The notes beneath the pieces were generated by a model. It made no database searches, had not been told where the DNA came from, and saw only the letters and a list, made by a program, of their open reading frames with translations. Positions 43,178-52,841 of a DNA stretch of 64,000 nucleotides are shown here, piece after piece; position 1 is the first letter of the stretch; the number at the start of each line of letters is the position of its first letter. The DNA comes from Myxococcales bacterium (GTDB lineage: Bacteria > Myxococcota_A > Polyangia > Palsa-1104 > JAEUJZ01): NCBI GenBank assembly GCA_016794505.1, contig JAEUJZ010000037.1, positions 62,001-126,000 on the forward strand, in the 5' to 3' direction. The translations under genes and the position numbers were made by a program.

Positions 43178-44899
43178 TCAGTTCGCAGCGTTCTGCGGCC
43201 AGAAGTCTTGATCACGTCCCGGCGCGCCGTACTCATACGGCCCGCGATGCACACTCGGCATCTCAGCAAAATTGCCGTGCGGCGGGGGCGACTCGGCGGT
43301 CCACTCCAGCGTGTTGGCGTTCCACGGATTCTTGTCGGCCTTGGGACCGCGCAGCAGGCTGACGATGAAGTTGTAAAGGAACACGAACTGGAAGGCGATC
43401 AGCACGCACAGCGACACCGTGGCCATGATCCGCAGATCCTGCAGGAACGGCTTCGCCGAGTCGGGGAAGTTCATGTAGCTGTAGATGCGTCGATGATCTC
43501 CCGCGAGACCGGCGATAAACAGCGGCAGGAAGATGCCGTTTACCGGGATGATGGTGCCCCAGAAGTGAATCTTGCCCAGCGTCTCGTTCATCATGCGGCC
43601 GAACATCTTGGGGAACCAATAGGTGATGGCGGCGAAGCTCCCGATGAACGCGATCGGGAAGAAGGTGAAGTGGAAGTGCGCCACGACGAAGTACGTGTCG
43701 TGGAAGTAGATGTCTGAGCCGCTCGACCCGAGGAAAATACCCGTGACGCCACCGACGAGGAAGGCACCCAAGAAGCCAAGAGCCCACAGCATCGGCGTCG
43801 TGAAGCGAATCGAGCCGCCGATCAGCGTCGCGAGATAGACGAACACCATCTCGGCGATCGGGATCGAGATAATCAGCGTCGTGACCGTGAAGATGTTGGC
43901 CATGCGGGGATCGATGCCGGCCACGAACTGGTGGTGCGCCCACACGAAGAAGCTGATGATGCCGGTGGCGATCGCGGTGTAGAGCACCGTCTTGTACGCA
44001 AACAGCTTCTTGCGCGCGAACACGGTGATGACTTCCGCCACCACGCCCATCGCGGGCAGCAGCACGACGTAGACCTCGGGGTGACCGAAGAACCAGAACA
44101 GGTGCTGCCACAGCAGCGGATCGCCGCCGTGGTTGGGGTCATACACATGCGTGCCCAGCACCTGATCGAAGAGCAGCAGCACGGCTCCGGCGACCAGCGG
44201 GCCGACCGACGCCATAAACAGGATGCTGGCGATGACGATCATCCAGATCACCATCGGGATGCGCAGAGGCGTCATGCCAGGCGCGCGTGAATTCATCACC
44301 GTGGTGACAAAGTTGATGCCGCCCATCAGGAAGGCGACAAACTCAAGCGCCACCGCGAGCACCCACAGCGACGCGCCCCACGGCGTCAAGTGATAGGCCG
44401 CCTGCGACGACAGCGGCGGATATGCAGTCCAGGCTCCGCTAAATCCGCCATTGGGGACGAAGAACGAAGCGATGAGGATGATCGCGCTCAGCAGGAAGAT
44501 CTGGTACGAGAGCCGGTTCAGCCGCGGGAACACCATGTCGTCGCAGCCGATCATCAAAGGGATGAGGTAGTTGCCAAACGCCGCGATGAGCACGGGCATC
44601 GCCACCCAGAAGATCATGATGGTGCCGTGGTTGGTCACCAGCATCAGATAGTCGGCCGGAGAGACGGTGCCATAGCCAGGCACCGAGGCCCCCGGATACG
44701 CAAGCTGCATGCGGAAGGCATAGGCAAAGTAGCCGCCGATGATTGCCATCAGCATGCCGGTAAACAGGTACTGAAAGGCGATCATCTTGTGGTCCGTGGA
44801 CCACAGGTACTTCTTGAAGAAGCCCTCGTCGTGATGGGCGTGATCGTGGCCAGCCCCGTTGTGCGGGTGCTGCGCGTGTGCGGTTGCCGGTTCTGCCAT
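43178..44899 (-). CDS. ctaD: Cytochrome c oxidase subunit I
   Basis: A 573-residue heme-copper oxidase core. It has twelve predicted membrane helices, an N-terminal His-rich head (AHAQHPHNGAGHDHAHH), the heme-ligand helix around NHGTIMIFW, the CuB and Tyr-His region HPEVYVVLLPAMG with the HH pair in AHHQFVAG, and HDTYFVVAHFHF with the two heme ligands. The K-channel Lys and D-channel Asp cannot be assigned by eye. The organisation with CtaC, CtaE and a COX4 subunit shows an aa3/caa3-type proton-pumping oxidase. It comes 32 bases after ctaC. Confidence 0.96.
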   Translation of the reverse strand: MAEPATAHAQHPHNGAGHDHAHHDEGFFKKYLWSTDHKMIAFQYLFTGMLMAIIGGYFAYAFRMQLAYPGASVPGYGTVSPADYLMLVTNHGTIMIFWVAMPVLIAAFGNYLIPLMIGCDDMVFPRLNRLSYQIFLLSAIILIASFFVPNGGFSGAWTAYPPLSSQAAYHLTPWGASLWVLAVALEFVAFLMGGINFVTTVMNSRAPGMTPLRIPMVIWMIVIASILFMASVGPLVAGAVLLLFDQVLGTHVYDPNHGGDPLLWQHLFWFFGHPEVYVVLLPAMGVVAEVITVFARKKLFAYKTVLYTAIATGIISFFVWAHHQFVAGIDPRMANIFTVTTLIISIPIAEMVFVYLATLIGGSIRFTTPMLWALGFLGAFLVGGVTGIFLGSSGSDIYFHDTYFVVAHFHFTFFPIAFIGSFAAITYWFPKMFGRMMNETLGKIHFWGTIIPVNGIFLPLFIAGLAGDHRRIYSYMNFPDSAKPFLQDLRIMATVSLCVLIAFQFVFLYNFIVSLLRGPKADKNPWNANTLEWTAESPPPHGNFAEMPSVHRGPYEYGAPGRDQDFWPQNAAN

Positions 44900-44931
44900 G
44901 GGGGATCCTCTAAGCTCGCCGGGTTTCTTCG

Positions 44932-45813
44932 TCAGCGGGCGTTCGGCTGCGTGGATGGTTGAGGGATAGCCGGAGCGGCAGGTGCAGCGGCAGGTGCAGC
45001 TCCCGTCGGAGCAACCGCAGCCGGAGCCGCAGCGCTAGGCGGTGCTGGAGCCGCTACACCAGGCTGCGCGGGCGCAGCCGCGCCAGGCTGTGCTGCAGGC
45101 GACGGCGCAGCGGCCGGCGTCACCGCCGGAGCAGGAGGCGCAGGCGGCGCTGCCGTGTTCTTCTTGATCCAGGCATCGAAGTCCTGCGGGGCATCGACAT
45201 ACAGGCGAGCGCCCATGATGCCGTGACCGATGCCGCAGATCTCGTTGCACTGGATGTCGTACGCGCCGGGACGATCCGACTTGAACCAGCCGGTGATCAC
45301 GCGGCCGGGGATGGCGTCATGCTTTACACGGAAGGCCGGGATCGAGAAGCTGTGCAGCACGTCGCGCGAGTACAGCTTGTAGTGGTACATCGTCCCGCTC
45401 TTCATGTGCATCTCGTCGACGGTCTTGATGTCGTCGTCGGTATCGAACTGCCCGTCGGCACCGGGGTCGACAAAGGTCCATGCCCACTGCTGGCTGATGA
45501 CGCGGATCGTGCGCTCAGGCGGCGGAAGCTGCTGCTTGACGTGGTACCAAACGCGGATGGCACCGACGACGATGAACACGTCACAGACCAAGATCAGGTT
45601 GTGCGGAATGCTGATCCAGCGCTTCTCTTCTGGCTTCTCGCCAGTGATGTACTGGCTGCGCTCTCCCGGCCGATGGCGGTAGCGGAACAGCGACCAAAAG
45701 AACACGCCGGTCGCGACGCAGAACCAGAACCCAACCAGAATGGCAATCAGCCAGATCTGATCGTCGATGTCGCCGGCAAAGCTAGAGGCACGGGGGACAA
45801 GACTCTCGAACAT
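44932..45813 (-). CDS. ctaC: Cytochrome c oxidase subunit II
   Basis: A 293-residue subunit. Two membrane helices (IWLIAILVGFWFCVATGVFFW and HNLILVCDVFIVVGAIRVW) anchor a cupredoxin domain with the complete CuA site: His in VLHSFSIPAFR, then CNEICGIGHGIMG (two Cys, Glu, His and Met). The aromatic electron-entry patch QQWAWTF is also present. The C-terminal 75 residues are an Ala/Pro-rich tail rather than a cytochrome c domain, which fits the cytochrome being fused to the COX4 subunit instead. The start at 45813 gives MFESLVPRASSFAGDID. It lies about 210 bases downstream of the small membrane gene at 46028. Confidence 0.95.
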   Translation of the reverse strand: MFESLVPRASSFAGDIDDQIWLIAILVGFWFCVATGVFFWSLFRYRHRPGERSQYITGEKPEEKRWISIPHNLILVCDVFIVVGAIRVWYHVKQQLPPPERTIRVISQQWAWTFVDPGADGQFDTDDDIKTVDEMHMKSGTMYHYKLYSRDVLHSFSIPAFRVKHDAIPGRVITGWFKSDRPGAYDIQCNEICGIGHGIMGARLYVDAPQDFDAWIKKNTAAPPAPPAPAVTPAAAPSPAAQPGAAAPAQPGVAAPAPPSAAAPAAVAPTGAAPAAAPAAPAIPQPSTQPNAR

Positions 45814-46027
45814 CGATGCTCCTCGGGGACTTCTCGGGGACTCCGCTTGTGTTCCCCGCTCCAGTCATTCGGAGGGGACCTCTTCGGGTCCGCCTCAGCC
45901 TGCGTGGCGTTCGGCGCTGCAGGACGAAGCGTCCCCCCTCCATTTCGTATGTGTTGCAGACATTGCGGTTGTGTACCTTCGGCTGGGCACGCGCTGTGCG
46001 ACGAAAAACCCAGCCACTTCACACCCA

Positions 46028-46207
46028 CTACATCGCGAAGATCCACGCCGCCCCGACCCAGACCGTTGTGCCAAACAGGGTCAGAAGAAACAGGATCTCG
46101 ATTTCGGTCTCGGTGAACTTGTCTTGGCGCTTCGCCTCTTGGACTTCGTCCTCGTAGGGATTCACCATCCCCGATGAACTCGATGGGCTCGAACTGGCGG
46201 TTGTCAT
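46028..46207 (-). CDS. Small single-helix membrane protein in the oxidase cluster (59 aa)
   Basis: A short gene with ATG 46207 behind a good AGGAAGGA site and a stop at 46028. The protein opens MTTASSSPSSSSGMVNPYED, has a charged middle (EVQEAKRQDKFTETEIEI) and ends with one membrane helix (LFLLTLFGTTVWVGAAWIFAM). It lies between the di-heme cytochrome and ctaC genes on the same strand, 38 bases after the cytochrome stop. Small single-helix subunits are common in heme-copper oxidases. No sequence family is recognised. Its coding status rests on the ribosome site, the clear membrane helix and the operon position. Confidence 0.75.
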   Translation of the reverse strand: MTTASSSPSSSSGMVNPYEDEVQEAKRQDKFTETEIEILFLLTLFGTTVWVGAAWIFAM

Positions 46208-46245
46208 CGCGGCATCCTTCCTGAATAGAGCGCCACTCGTAACAG

Positions 46246-46887
46246 CTAGGGTTCCAAGGTTCGGATGTAAGCGATGACATCTTTCATCGCCTGCTCGTTC
46301 GGCAGCGTCGCCGCCATTGGTCGCATCTGCTGCCCGGTCAGGTCGGTGGCCGCCGAGCCGCGGACGCCGCCCTTGAACTTCTTGAGCTGAGCCAGCAGGT
46401 ACCAGTCCCCGGTGCGGTGCAGATCCGGCGCCCCTTTGTCCTGCATGCCGCTGGCCTTTTCCCCATGGCAGGCCACGCAGGTGCCGAACATGGCCTTGCC
46501 ACGGCCAGCGTCACCGTCGGTAATCGTCACAGCCGGCCGCACGACCGGCAGCTTGCTGACGCGCTCGGCGACGACCTTGACTTCTTCATCGCTCAGCAGG
46601 GTGCGCGCCATGGGCCGCATCTTCAGGCCGTCGATGTCATCGGGGTGCGCGCCGCGGCTGCCGTCGCGGAACTTGCGCAGCTGAGCCTCGACATACCAGA
46701 CCGGCAGGCCCGCAATCGCAGGAGCCCCGACGGTGCGGTTGCCGCTGCCATCGTTGCCATGGCACGGAGCACAGTTGGCGTAGCGCGCCTTGGCCAGTGA
46801 TTCGCCGTGTCCAACATCGCAGGCAGCGACGCCAAGCAAAGGCAGCGTCGTGAGCAAGAGTGCAAGTGGTTGTATTGGTCGCTTCAT
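46246..46887 (-). CDS. Di-heme cytochrome c (c4-like), predicted lipoprotein
   Basis: A 213-residue exported electron carrier with two cytochrome c domains, heme sites CAPCH and CVACH, each followed by an axial Met in an MRPM motif (LKMRPMARTL and QQMRPMAATL). The signal segment ends LLGVAAC, a plausible lipobox, so it may be anchored to the membrane. Two near-identical halves (GLPVWYVEAQLRKFRDGSRG and RTGDWYLLAQLKKFKGGVRG) show an internal duplication typical of cytochrome c4 and related donors to cytochrome oxidases. It is the first gene of the oxidase cluster, downstream of an AT-rich region. The start at ATG 46887 is chosen by the signal peptide. Confidence 0.9.
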   Translation of the reverse strand: MKRPIQPLALLLTTLPLLGVAACDVGHGESLAKARYANCAPCHGNDGSGNRTVGAPAIAGLPVWYVEAQLRKFRDGSRGAHPDDIDGLKMRPMARTLLSDEEVKVVAERVSKLPVVRPAVTITDGDAGRGKAMFGTCVACHGEKASGMQDKGAPDLHRTGDWYLLAQLKKFKGGVRGSAATDLTGQQMRPMAATLPNEQAMKDVIAYIRTLEP

Positions 46888-47282
46888 GTTCGTCGCTGTT
46901 TTCTTCACGCGCGATAGCGCCTGGGGAGCAACTGGCCGCATGATGCCAACATGCCCGCCTGTTCTTCAACAAAAATTCATGCATAGACGCAAGGAGCGTG
47001 TTGGCACACAGCGACGTGGCGAAAAAAATTCGCCGCACGCAGAATTTGCATGAAATCTTTTCGTCTCTGGCGAGGCCCGCGGTCCCGTCGAGGCACATAG
47101 CCCGCGCGCCCCAGGTCTGCGAAACGGCTGTCTATTTTGAATGATATTTCATCACCATCGGACCCAAGAAATTCACTATTCATCAATTTTTCAATAGGAA
47201 TAAAATGTGCCATAAATTTCATCATGGCCCCGGAAGGGCGCGAAAGGTCGAGGCTGAAGCGGGGTGTGGTGAGCGGACAGAG
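46888..47282. other. AT-rich intergenic island, no gene recognised
   Basis: About 395 bases with no credible gene. From about 46960 to 47225 the sequence is strikingly AT-rich for this genome, with runs such as aatttttcaataggaataa and several TGAAAT/ATTTCA pieces. It lies downstream of the giant kinase gene and upstream of the di-heme cytochrome and oxidase operon on the same strand. It most likely holds the oxidase promoter and possibly binding sites. A minus-strand open frame at 46977-47225 does not look like a protein. Confidence 0.6.
47018..47034. other. Hairpin GGCGAA-AAAAA-TTCGCC in the AT-rich island
   Basis: Perfect six-base arms (47018-47023 and 47029-47034) with an all-A loop; one wobble and one further pair extend the stem. 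It could be a transcription terminator of the kinase gene, but no T-run follows on the minus strand, or an operator of the cytochrome operon. Confidence 0.4.
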
Positions 47283-50200
47283 CTACTTGCAGGGCAGCGT
47301 GATGATGAACTCCATGTACTCGCCCTCAACGCTGTCGGCGCGAATCTCGCCTTGATGGCCCTGCACGATGATGTCGTGGCTGATCGAAAGGCCCAGCCCT
47401 ACGCCCTCGCCGGCTGGCTTGGTCGTGAAAAAGGGCGTGAACAAGCGCGCCACGTTGGCCTTGGAAAGGCCTGTGCCGTTGTCGCGCACGCGGATCTCGA
47501 TGCTGCTGTCGCGGCGGCGGCTGGACACCCGCACCGTCGGTGAGTAGTCGGGCCCAGCGTCCTTGCGCCTGCGCTGCGTGGCGTAAAACGCGTTGTCGAA
47601 CAGGTTGATGAACACGCGGCTCAGATCGCCTGAGCTGGCCGCGATCGTGCCAACGCTTTCGTCGAAGTCGGTGCGCAGCTCGACATTCCAGCCGGGCTGG
47701 CGGGCCCGCATGCCGTGGTACGCCAGGTTCAGGCTCTCGTTGAGCAAGCGATTGATGTCCGTGGGCCCGTGCGAGCTAGCGCGCTCACGCGAGTGCAGCA
47801 GCATGCTGTGAATGATGCGATCGGCGCGCTGTCCGTGGTGGTTGATGCGCTGCAGGTTTTCTTTCAGATCCTGCAGCGCCGCGGCGACGTTTTCCTGCGT
47901 CTCGCTGTCGTCGGACGCAAGCTGATTCACGTCGGTTTCGATCTCGTCCGCGAGGCCCACGCTTAGCTGAGCAAAGTTGTTGATGAAGTTGAGCGGATTC
48001 TTTAGCTCGTGCGCAATGCCCGCGGTCAGCGCGCCCAGCGATGCCAGCTTTTCGCGCTGCACCAGCTGCTGCTGCGTCTCGCGCAGGGCGCGCAGGGCAT
48101 CGGACAGCTCGGCATTCTTGGACGACAGCTCTTGCGTGCGAGCGCGCACCCGATCTTCGAGCTGCGCATACAGCTGCGCGTTTTCGATCGAGATCGCCAT
48201 CTGCGCCGAGAGCAGCCGCAGCATCTCAAGCCGCCGCGGCGTAAACGCGTCGGCAGCCAGGTTGTTCTCAAGGTACAAGATGGCGAGGATGCGCCCCTGT
48301 TTCGTAAGCGGCATGCACAAGACGGACTGCGGCCGTCGGGCTCGAACATAGGGATCGCGCACAAAGGGCCCGTCTTGCGCGACGTTGTTCAGCACCAGAT
48401 CTTGCCGACGATGCGCGACAAAGTTCACGATGGCTGCGGGCAGCTCTTGCTCGCTTCCCGCGCTGCCCTGGCTCTGTGTTGCGACGCGCGGCTCGCTCTT
48501 TCGCCCGCCCTCCCCCGCTTGGGGCGAGACGCTGGCGCTGGCGGCAACGACCCAGGTCCCGGACTGCTCGAAGAGCAAGCTGCCGCGATCCGCTCCGGCG
48601 CTTTCGATCAAGATGTCGACGAGCTTGTCGAGCAGCGTGCTCAAAATGATCTCGCCTGCGATGGCCTGAGAAGCCTTGAGCACGGTTCGCAGATCCATCG
48701 CTTCATCCAAGTGATCAGACGAAGTCGTGCTGCTGTGCGTCCTAGTGACGGTCGTACGCCCAGCCGTGATGCCTGACGTCGCAGTGCTCTCAGGCACCAA
48801 GTGAACGCGCTCGGCCAAGCGTTCCTCTAGACGCTCGGCTTTCCACATCACGCCCCACGCTTTGTAGTTCTGAAACGCTCGCAGAAGATACGTGCGCGCA
48901 TAGTCTTCTTTGCCGTGCGCGATCCAGAAGCGCGCCAGGCACTCGCAGGCCAGCGCCTCGATGTGGTTGAACTCTTGCTGCGCAGCGTTGGCAATCGCTT
49001 GTTCATAGCGCTGCATCGCGCGCCAAGCATCGCCGACCAAGTCGGCATGCAGCGCTTCAAGCAGAAGCTGCTTGTGCAAGAAGTTGTCCGGGCAAGTGCT
49101 GGCCCACACAGCAAAGCGCTGCACACCCCGCGACACGATCGAAAGCAGCTCACTCCGCCGCGGCTCGCTCTCGCCACGGCACAGCGCGGCAGCACATAGG
49201 CTCAAATAGAACTGGTGTTCAACGACGGAAATGGAGCCCGCAATAAATGACAGGCGCGGCGCGATCTCTTGCAGACACTGGAAGGCCGCTTCCGGCTGCT
49301 CACTCAGATACAGACACTGAGCCTTGGCGATCTTGTAGACGCAGATTGCGATGTGGCTGCCGTGCGCCAAGAATGCCGACAGCAGATCCGACTCGGCGGG
49401 TACGACAGCACGGTGCTCGTCCTGCGTCGGAGCAAAGTGCTGCGGACTGGCAGTGCCGCCCGCCAAGTTCAAAAGGGGCAGGAAACACGCAAGCACACGA
49501 TCGGTCGCGATCTTGTTCTTGGTCTTGCGCTCGAACAGCAGGAAGCGACGCGCTTCTTCGATCAGCTCCTGCACGTTGCGGCCCAGATAGAACGGCACCA
49601 GCAGACGAAAGGCCAAGATGTTGCCGGCGAACAGAAGCTCGCCGCCTTGCATGCCGGCGCGATAGCCTTCGTCATAGACGGCATCCAAGTGCCGCAGGTG
49701 ACGGCTCCACGGCAGGATGTACGTGCCCAAGATGAAGTGAACACGGCAGCGCAGATCCAAGCGATCCCACTTCAAGCTCAGCTCGCGCGCCATCATGCCG
49801 ATGGCATAGGCCTGGCGAACGTGCTCGCTGCTGCCGCCGCCCCCGCCCACGGACGAAAGGGGTACGCCGAAGCTGACATAGGCAAACGCCGATTCAGCGC
49901 TGTGGCCGTGCTCTAAGCTTAGACTCACCTTCTTGGCCACCAGCAGATTGTAAAGGGGCCGGCTGGTGTACATGCCGGCTGCATTCATGCTGACCAAGAC
50001 CCGCATGGCCCACAGCTTCTCGGGCGACTGCAGCAGTGGACGATCCAGCAGCTTGGCGATGTCGTGGCTCGCCAGCTCTTTTTGGATCAGCGCAGCCTCG
50101 GCTTCAAATGCGGCGCTCACTTCGCGTTCGTTATCTGGATCGGGCAGACCAATGCCCAAAAGACCCAGCGCCCGACGGCCGGCAGCAATCGCTTGGTCAT

Positions 50201-52835
50201 AGCGCCCCGTTAGCGTGTACTGCGTGATCAGCAGGCTGTATAGCTCCACCTGCCGCAGCGCAGACGAGCGATGGGCATCGCGATCCGGCGTGATGTGAAG
50301 CGCAAGCTGCTCCAAGAGCTGACGCAACAGCACTTCGGATCGCTCGTGCTCGCCCATCTGGTACGAGGCCTGCGCCAGCTCTTTGTTCAAAGCAAAGCTC
50401 AGCTCGAACTTGAACTCCGGTGCATTCGTCGGCGGCAGCAAGGCCAGGCCCTCGCTCGCGTACTGTTGCGCGGCCTGATAGGCCGTGGCTTCACGTGCCC
50501 GCACTGCCGCATCCAAGTTCAGCTGCGAAAGAGCGACGCGCTGGCTGACATCGCTGACCAGGGCCGAGCCACGGTTTAAGTGACCGACGATCTCGAAGAG
50601 CTGTTCGGCATGCGGCGACTCGCCGGCAGCGCGCCAGAGCAGCGTTCCGATCTGCAGATGAACAGCACGGCGTTGCTCTTCGCCGATCAGCGAATACGCA
50701 GCCTGCTGCACGCGGTCGTGCGCAAAACGATAGTGAACGACCGCCATCTGCTGCGTTCCCGACTCGTCCGGCCCCGCGTCTGAAACCAGCTCCGCTGCGG
50801 ACGTCGCGACGATGAATCCTTCTTGCAGCGCTGGCCGCAGAGCCACCGCCGTTTCCAGCAAAGGACGCTCATGCACCACAGACAAGGTTCGCAGATCGAA
50901 GCGACTACCAATACACGCCGACAGTCGAAGCGCATCCTGTGTCAGCGATGGCAGCTTGCGAAGCTTCGCCAAGAGCAGATCGACCACGTTGTCGGTGATG
51001 GCCTTGGCATGGATTGCTTCCATGTTCCAAGTCCACGCGCGATCTTCGGAAAGAGTCAGCAGCCGCTCTTGTTCCAAGGTCTTGAGAAACTCGCCAACAA
51101 AGAACGGGTTGCCACCGGTCTTCGAAAACAGAAGCTGTGTCAGCGGCGCGGCTCGCTGTTCCGACGTACGCAGCGCATCGCACAGAAGCTGCGAAAGCTG
51201 TACCGACGACAGCGGCTGCAGCGCGACTTCGGTGATGGGCACTCCTTCTTTGCGCATGCGAGCAATGGACAGCGAAAGCGGATGCGTGGCATCGACTTCG
51301 TTGTCGCGATACGCGCCAATCAGAAACAGGTTGCGCAGCTCAGACGTCAGCAATATTTCGCGCAAGCGCAGCGAGGCCGGATTCGCCCACTGCAGATCAT
51401 CCATGAACAACACCAGCGGATGTTCCGGCCGACAAAAGACCGCGATGAAGTTGAGAATCGTGAGCTGAAAGCGATTCTCGGACTCGCTGGGTTCCAGTGC
51501 GGCCACGTCCGGCTGTGGTCCGATCAAGAGCTCTAGCTCGGGCACCAAATCGGTCAGCAGCTTGCCATTGGGCGCCACCGCCTTTTGGATGTTCTCGCGC
51601 CAGCGGGCAACCGCCTCTTTGTCTTCGGTCTGCACTTGCGAGACCAAGTCACCCAGCACTTGCGAGACCGCGCGATAGGGCACGCTGCGCTGGAACTGAT
51701 CAAACTTGCCCGCCGCGAAATAGCCGCGATGTTGCGTGACCGGCTTGTATACCTCGTAGATCAGCGCCGACTTGCCGATACCGGAATAACCCGAGACCAG
51801 CAGCAGCTCAGGTGGCCCGCCTTGCACGATGCGCTCAAACGCAGCGAGCAGCTCTGCAACTTCTGCCTCGCGCCCATAGAGCTTTTTGGGGATCTGCAGG
51901 CGGTCTGAAAGATCGTTCGTGCCCGCCACAAAGTCTGCTAGCGAGTCACCGCTCTTCAGCGCATCTGCAACACGCTGCAGATCTGCCTCAATCCCCCAGG
52001 CATGCTGATAGCGATCCTCGGCATTCTTGGCCATCAGCTTCAGCACAATGGCCGACAGCGCCCGCGGCACCAGCGGGTTCAGCTCGTGCGGCGGCAGCGG
52101 AGCCCGCGCAATGTGGGAATGAATCAGCTCAAGCGGATCGTTGCTGCGAAACGGAAGAACGCCGGTTAGAAGCTCATACAGCGTGACGCCCAGCGAATAG
52201 AAATCGCAGCGATAATCAACGCTGCGGTTCATTCGTCCCGACTGCTCGGGCGCCATGTATGGCAGCGTGCCTTCGATCATGTACACCGTACGCGCCTGCG
52301 GCTGCACGTCGGCGTACGAGCGCGATAAGCCAAAGTCGATCAGCTTCACATCGCCCGTACGCGTGTTAAAGACGATGTTCTGCGGGTTCAGATCGCGATG
52401 AATAATCTGCCGCTGCTGCAATCCAGCCAGCGCGCGAACGACTGCGACCGCAATGTGCAGCACCTGCGCCAGCGGCAGGGGCTCTCGGCCCTCGCCTCGC
52501 TCTTGCACCGCGGCATGACTGCGCAGCTCAAGCAGGCGACTGATCGAGTCACCGCCGAAGTCTTCCTGCTCAATGATCCAGCGCTCACGTCCCATGTGCA
52601 GACCGTATGTCTCGATCACCGATGTCATCCGTGCATCCATCGTGGTGCCCGGATTCAGCGAGCGCGCCAGCTCGAACTCTCGCTTGAAGCGAGCGCGCCG
52701 CTCGACCGTTACCATCGCGGTCTTCAGGCACTTGAGGATCACTGGCCGACTGTCGACCTTGCGCACCGCGCGCAGCACCGCCGAGTGCGCACTGTCGTAC
52801 AGCTGTTCCGTGACGTGGTACTGGTTCAGCGACAT
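47283..52835 (-). CDS. Trifunctional Ser/Thr kinase / AAA-type ATPase / sensor histidine kinase
   Basis: A 1,850-residue signalling protein. Residues 1-290: Ser/Thr kinase domain with Lys35, HRDLNPQN (146-153), DFGLS (167-171) and MAPEQSGRMN; the usual glycine loop is not evident. Residues about 310-900: ATPase with P-loop SGYSGIGKS (348-356), beginning LYGREAEVAELL. Residues about 900-1370: helical, TPR-like repeats. About 1375-1560: GAF domain (ASQAIAGEIILSTLLDKLVDILIE). Coiled coil, then HisKA with His1609 in GIAHELKNPLNF, then HATPase with DNAFYAT and DNGTGLSKANV. There is no receiver domain, so a separate response regulator is needed. The layout matches a known family of large hybrid regulators. 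Its start is six bases after the DUF2330 stop, implying coupling. Confidence 0.93.
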   Translation of the reverse strand: MSLNQYHVTEQLYDSAHSAVLRAVRKVDSRPVILKCLKTAMVTVERRARFKREFELARSLNPGTTMDARMTSVIETYGLHMGRERWIIEQEDFGGDSISRLLELRSHAAVQERGEGREPLPLAQVLHIAVAVVRALAGLQQRQIIHRDLNPQNIVFNTRTGDVKLIDFGLSRSYADVQPQARTVYMIEGTLPYMAPEQSGRMNRSVDYRCDFYSLGVTLYELLTGVLPFRSNDPLELIHSHIARAPLPPHELNPLVPRALSAIVLKLMAKNAEDRYQHAWGIEADLQRVADALKSGDSLADFVAGTNDLSDRLQIPKKLYGREAEVAELLAAFERIVQGGPPELLLVSGYSGIGKSALIYEVYKPVTQHRGYFAAGKFDQFQRSVPYRAVSQVLGDLVSQVQTEDKEAVARWRENIQKAVAPNGKLLTDLVPELELLIGPQPDVAALEPSESENRFQLTILNFIAVFCRPEHPLVLFMDDLQWANPASLRLREILLTSELRNLFLIGAYRDNEVDATHPLSLSIARMRKEGVPITEVALQPLSSVQLSQLLCDALRTSEQRAAPLTQLLFSKTGGNPFFVGEFLKTLEQERLLTLSEDRAWTWNMEAIHAKAITDNVVDLLLAKLRKLPSLTQDALRLSACIGSRFDLRTLSVVHERPLLETAVALRPALQEGFIVATSAAELVSDAGPDESGTQQMAVVHYRFAHDRVQQAAYSLIGEEQRRAVHLQIGTLLWRAAGESPHAEQLFEIVGHLNRGSALVSDVSQRVALSQLNLDAAVRAREATAYQAAQQYASEGLALLPPTNAPEFKFELSFALNKELAQASYQMGEHERSEVLLRQLLEQLALHITPDRDAHRSSALRQVELYSLLITQYTLTGRYDQAIAAGRRALGLLGIGLPDPDNEREVSAAFEAEAALIQKELASHDIAKLLDRPLLQSPEKLWAMRVLVSMNAAGMYTSRPLYNLLVAKKVSLSLEHGHSAESAFAYVSFGVPLSSVGGGGGSSEHVRQAYAIGMMARELSLKWDRLDLRCRVHFILGTYILPWSRHLRHLDAVYDEGYRAGMQGGELLFAGNILAFRLLVPFYLGRNVQELIEEARRFLLFERKTKNKIATDRVLACFLPLLNLAGGTASPQHFAPTQDEHRAVVPAESDLLSAFLAHGSHIAICVYKIAKAQCLYLSEQPEAAFQCLQEIAPRLSFIAGSISVVEHQFYLSLCAAALCRGESEPRRSELLSIVSRGVQRFAVWASTCPDNFLHKQLLLEALHADLVGDAWRAMQRYEQAIANAAQQEFNHIEALACECLARFWIAHGKEDYARTYLLRAFQNYKAWGVMWKAERLEERLAERVHLVPESTATSGITAGRTTVTRTHSSTTSSDHLDEAMDLRTVLKASQAIAGEIILSTLLDKLVDILIESAGADRGSLLFEQSGTWVVAASASVSPQAGEGGRKSEPRVATQSQGSAGSEQELPAAIVNFVAHRRQDLVLNNVAQDGPFVRDPYVRARRPQSVLCMPLTKQGRILAILYLENNLAADAFTPRRLEMLRLLSAQMAISIENAQLYAQLEDRVRARTQELSSKNAELSDALRALRETQQQLVQREKLASLGALTAGIAHELKNPLNFINNFAQLSVGLADEIETDVNQLASDDSETQENVAAALQDLKENLQRINHHGQRADRIIHSMLLHSRERASSHGPTDINRLLNESLNLAYHGMRARQPGWNVELRTDFDESVGTIAASSGDLSRVFINLFDNAFYATQRRRKDAGPDYSPTVRVSSRRRDSSIEIRVRDNGTGLSKANVARLFTPFFTTKPAGEGVGLGLSISHDIIVQGHQGEIRADSVEGEYMEFIITLPCK

Positions 52836-52841
52836 GGTTCC

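Noticed and set aside
43263..44111. Minus-strand alternative frame inside ctaD
   Set aside because: Overlaps a perfectly conserved oxidase subunit; Arg/His-rich shadow.
46977..47225. 82-codon frame in the AT-rich island
   Set aside because: No ribosome site and implausible composition; region looks regulatory.
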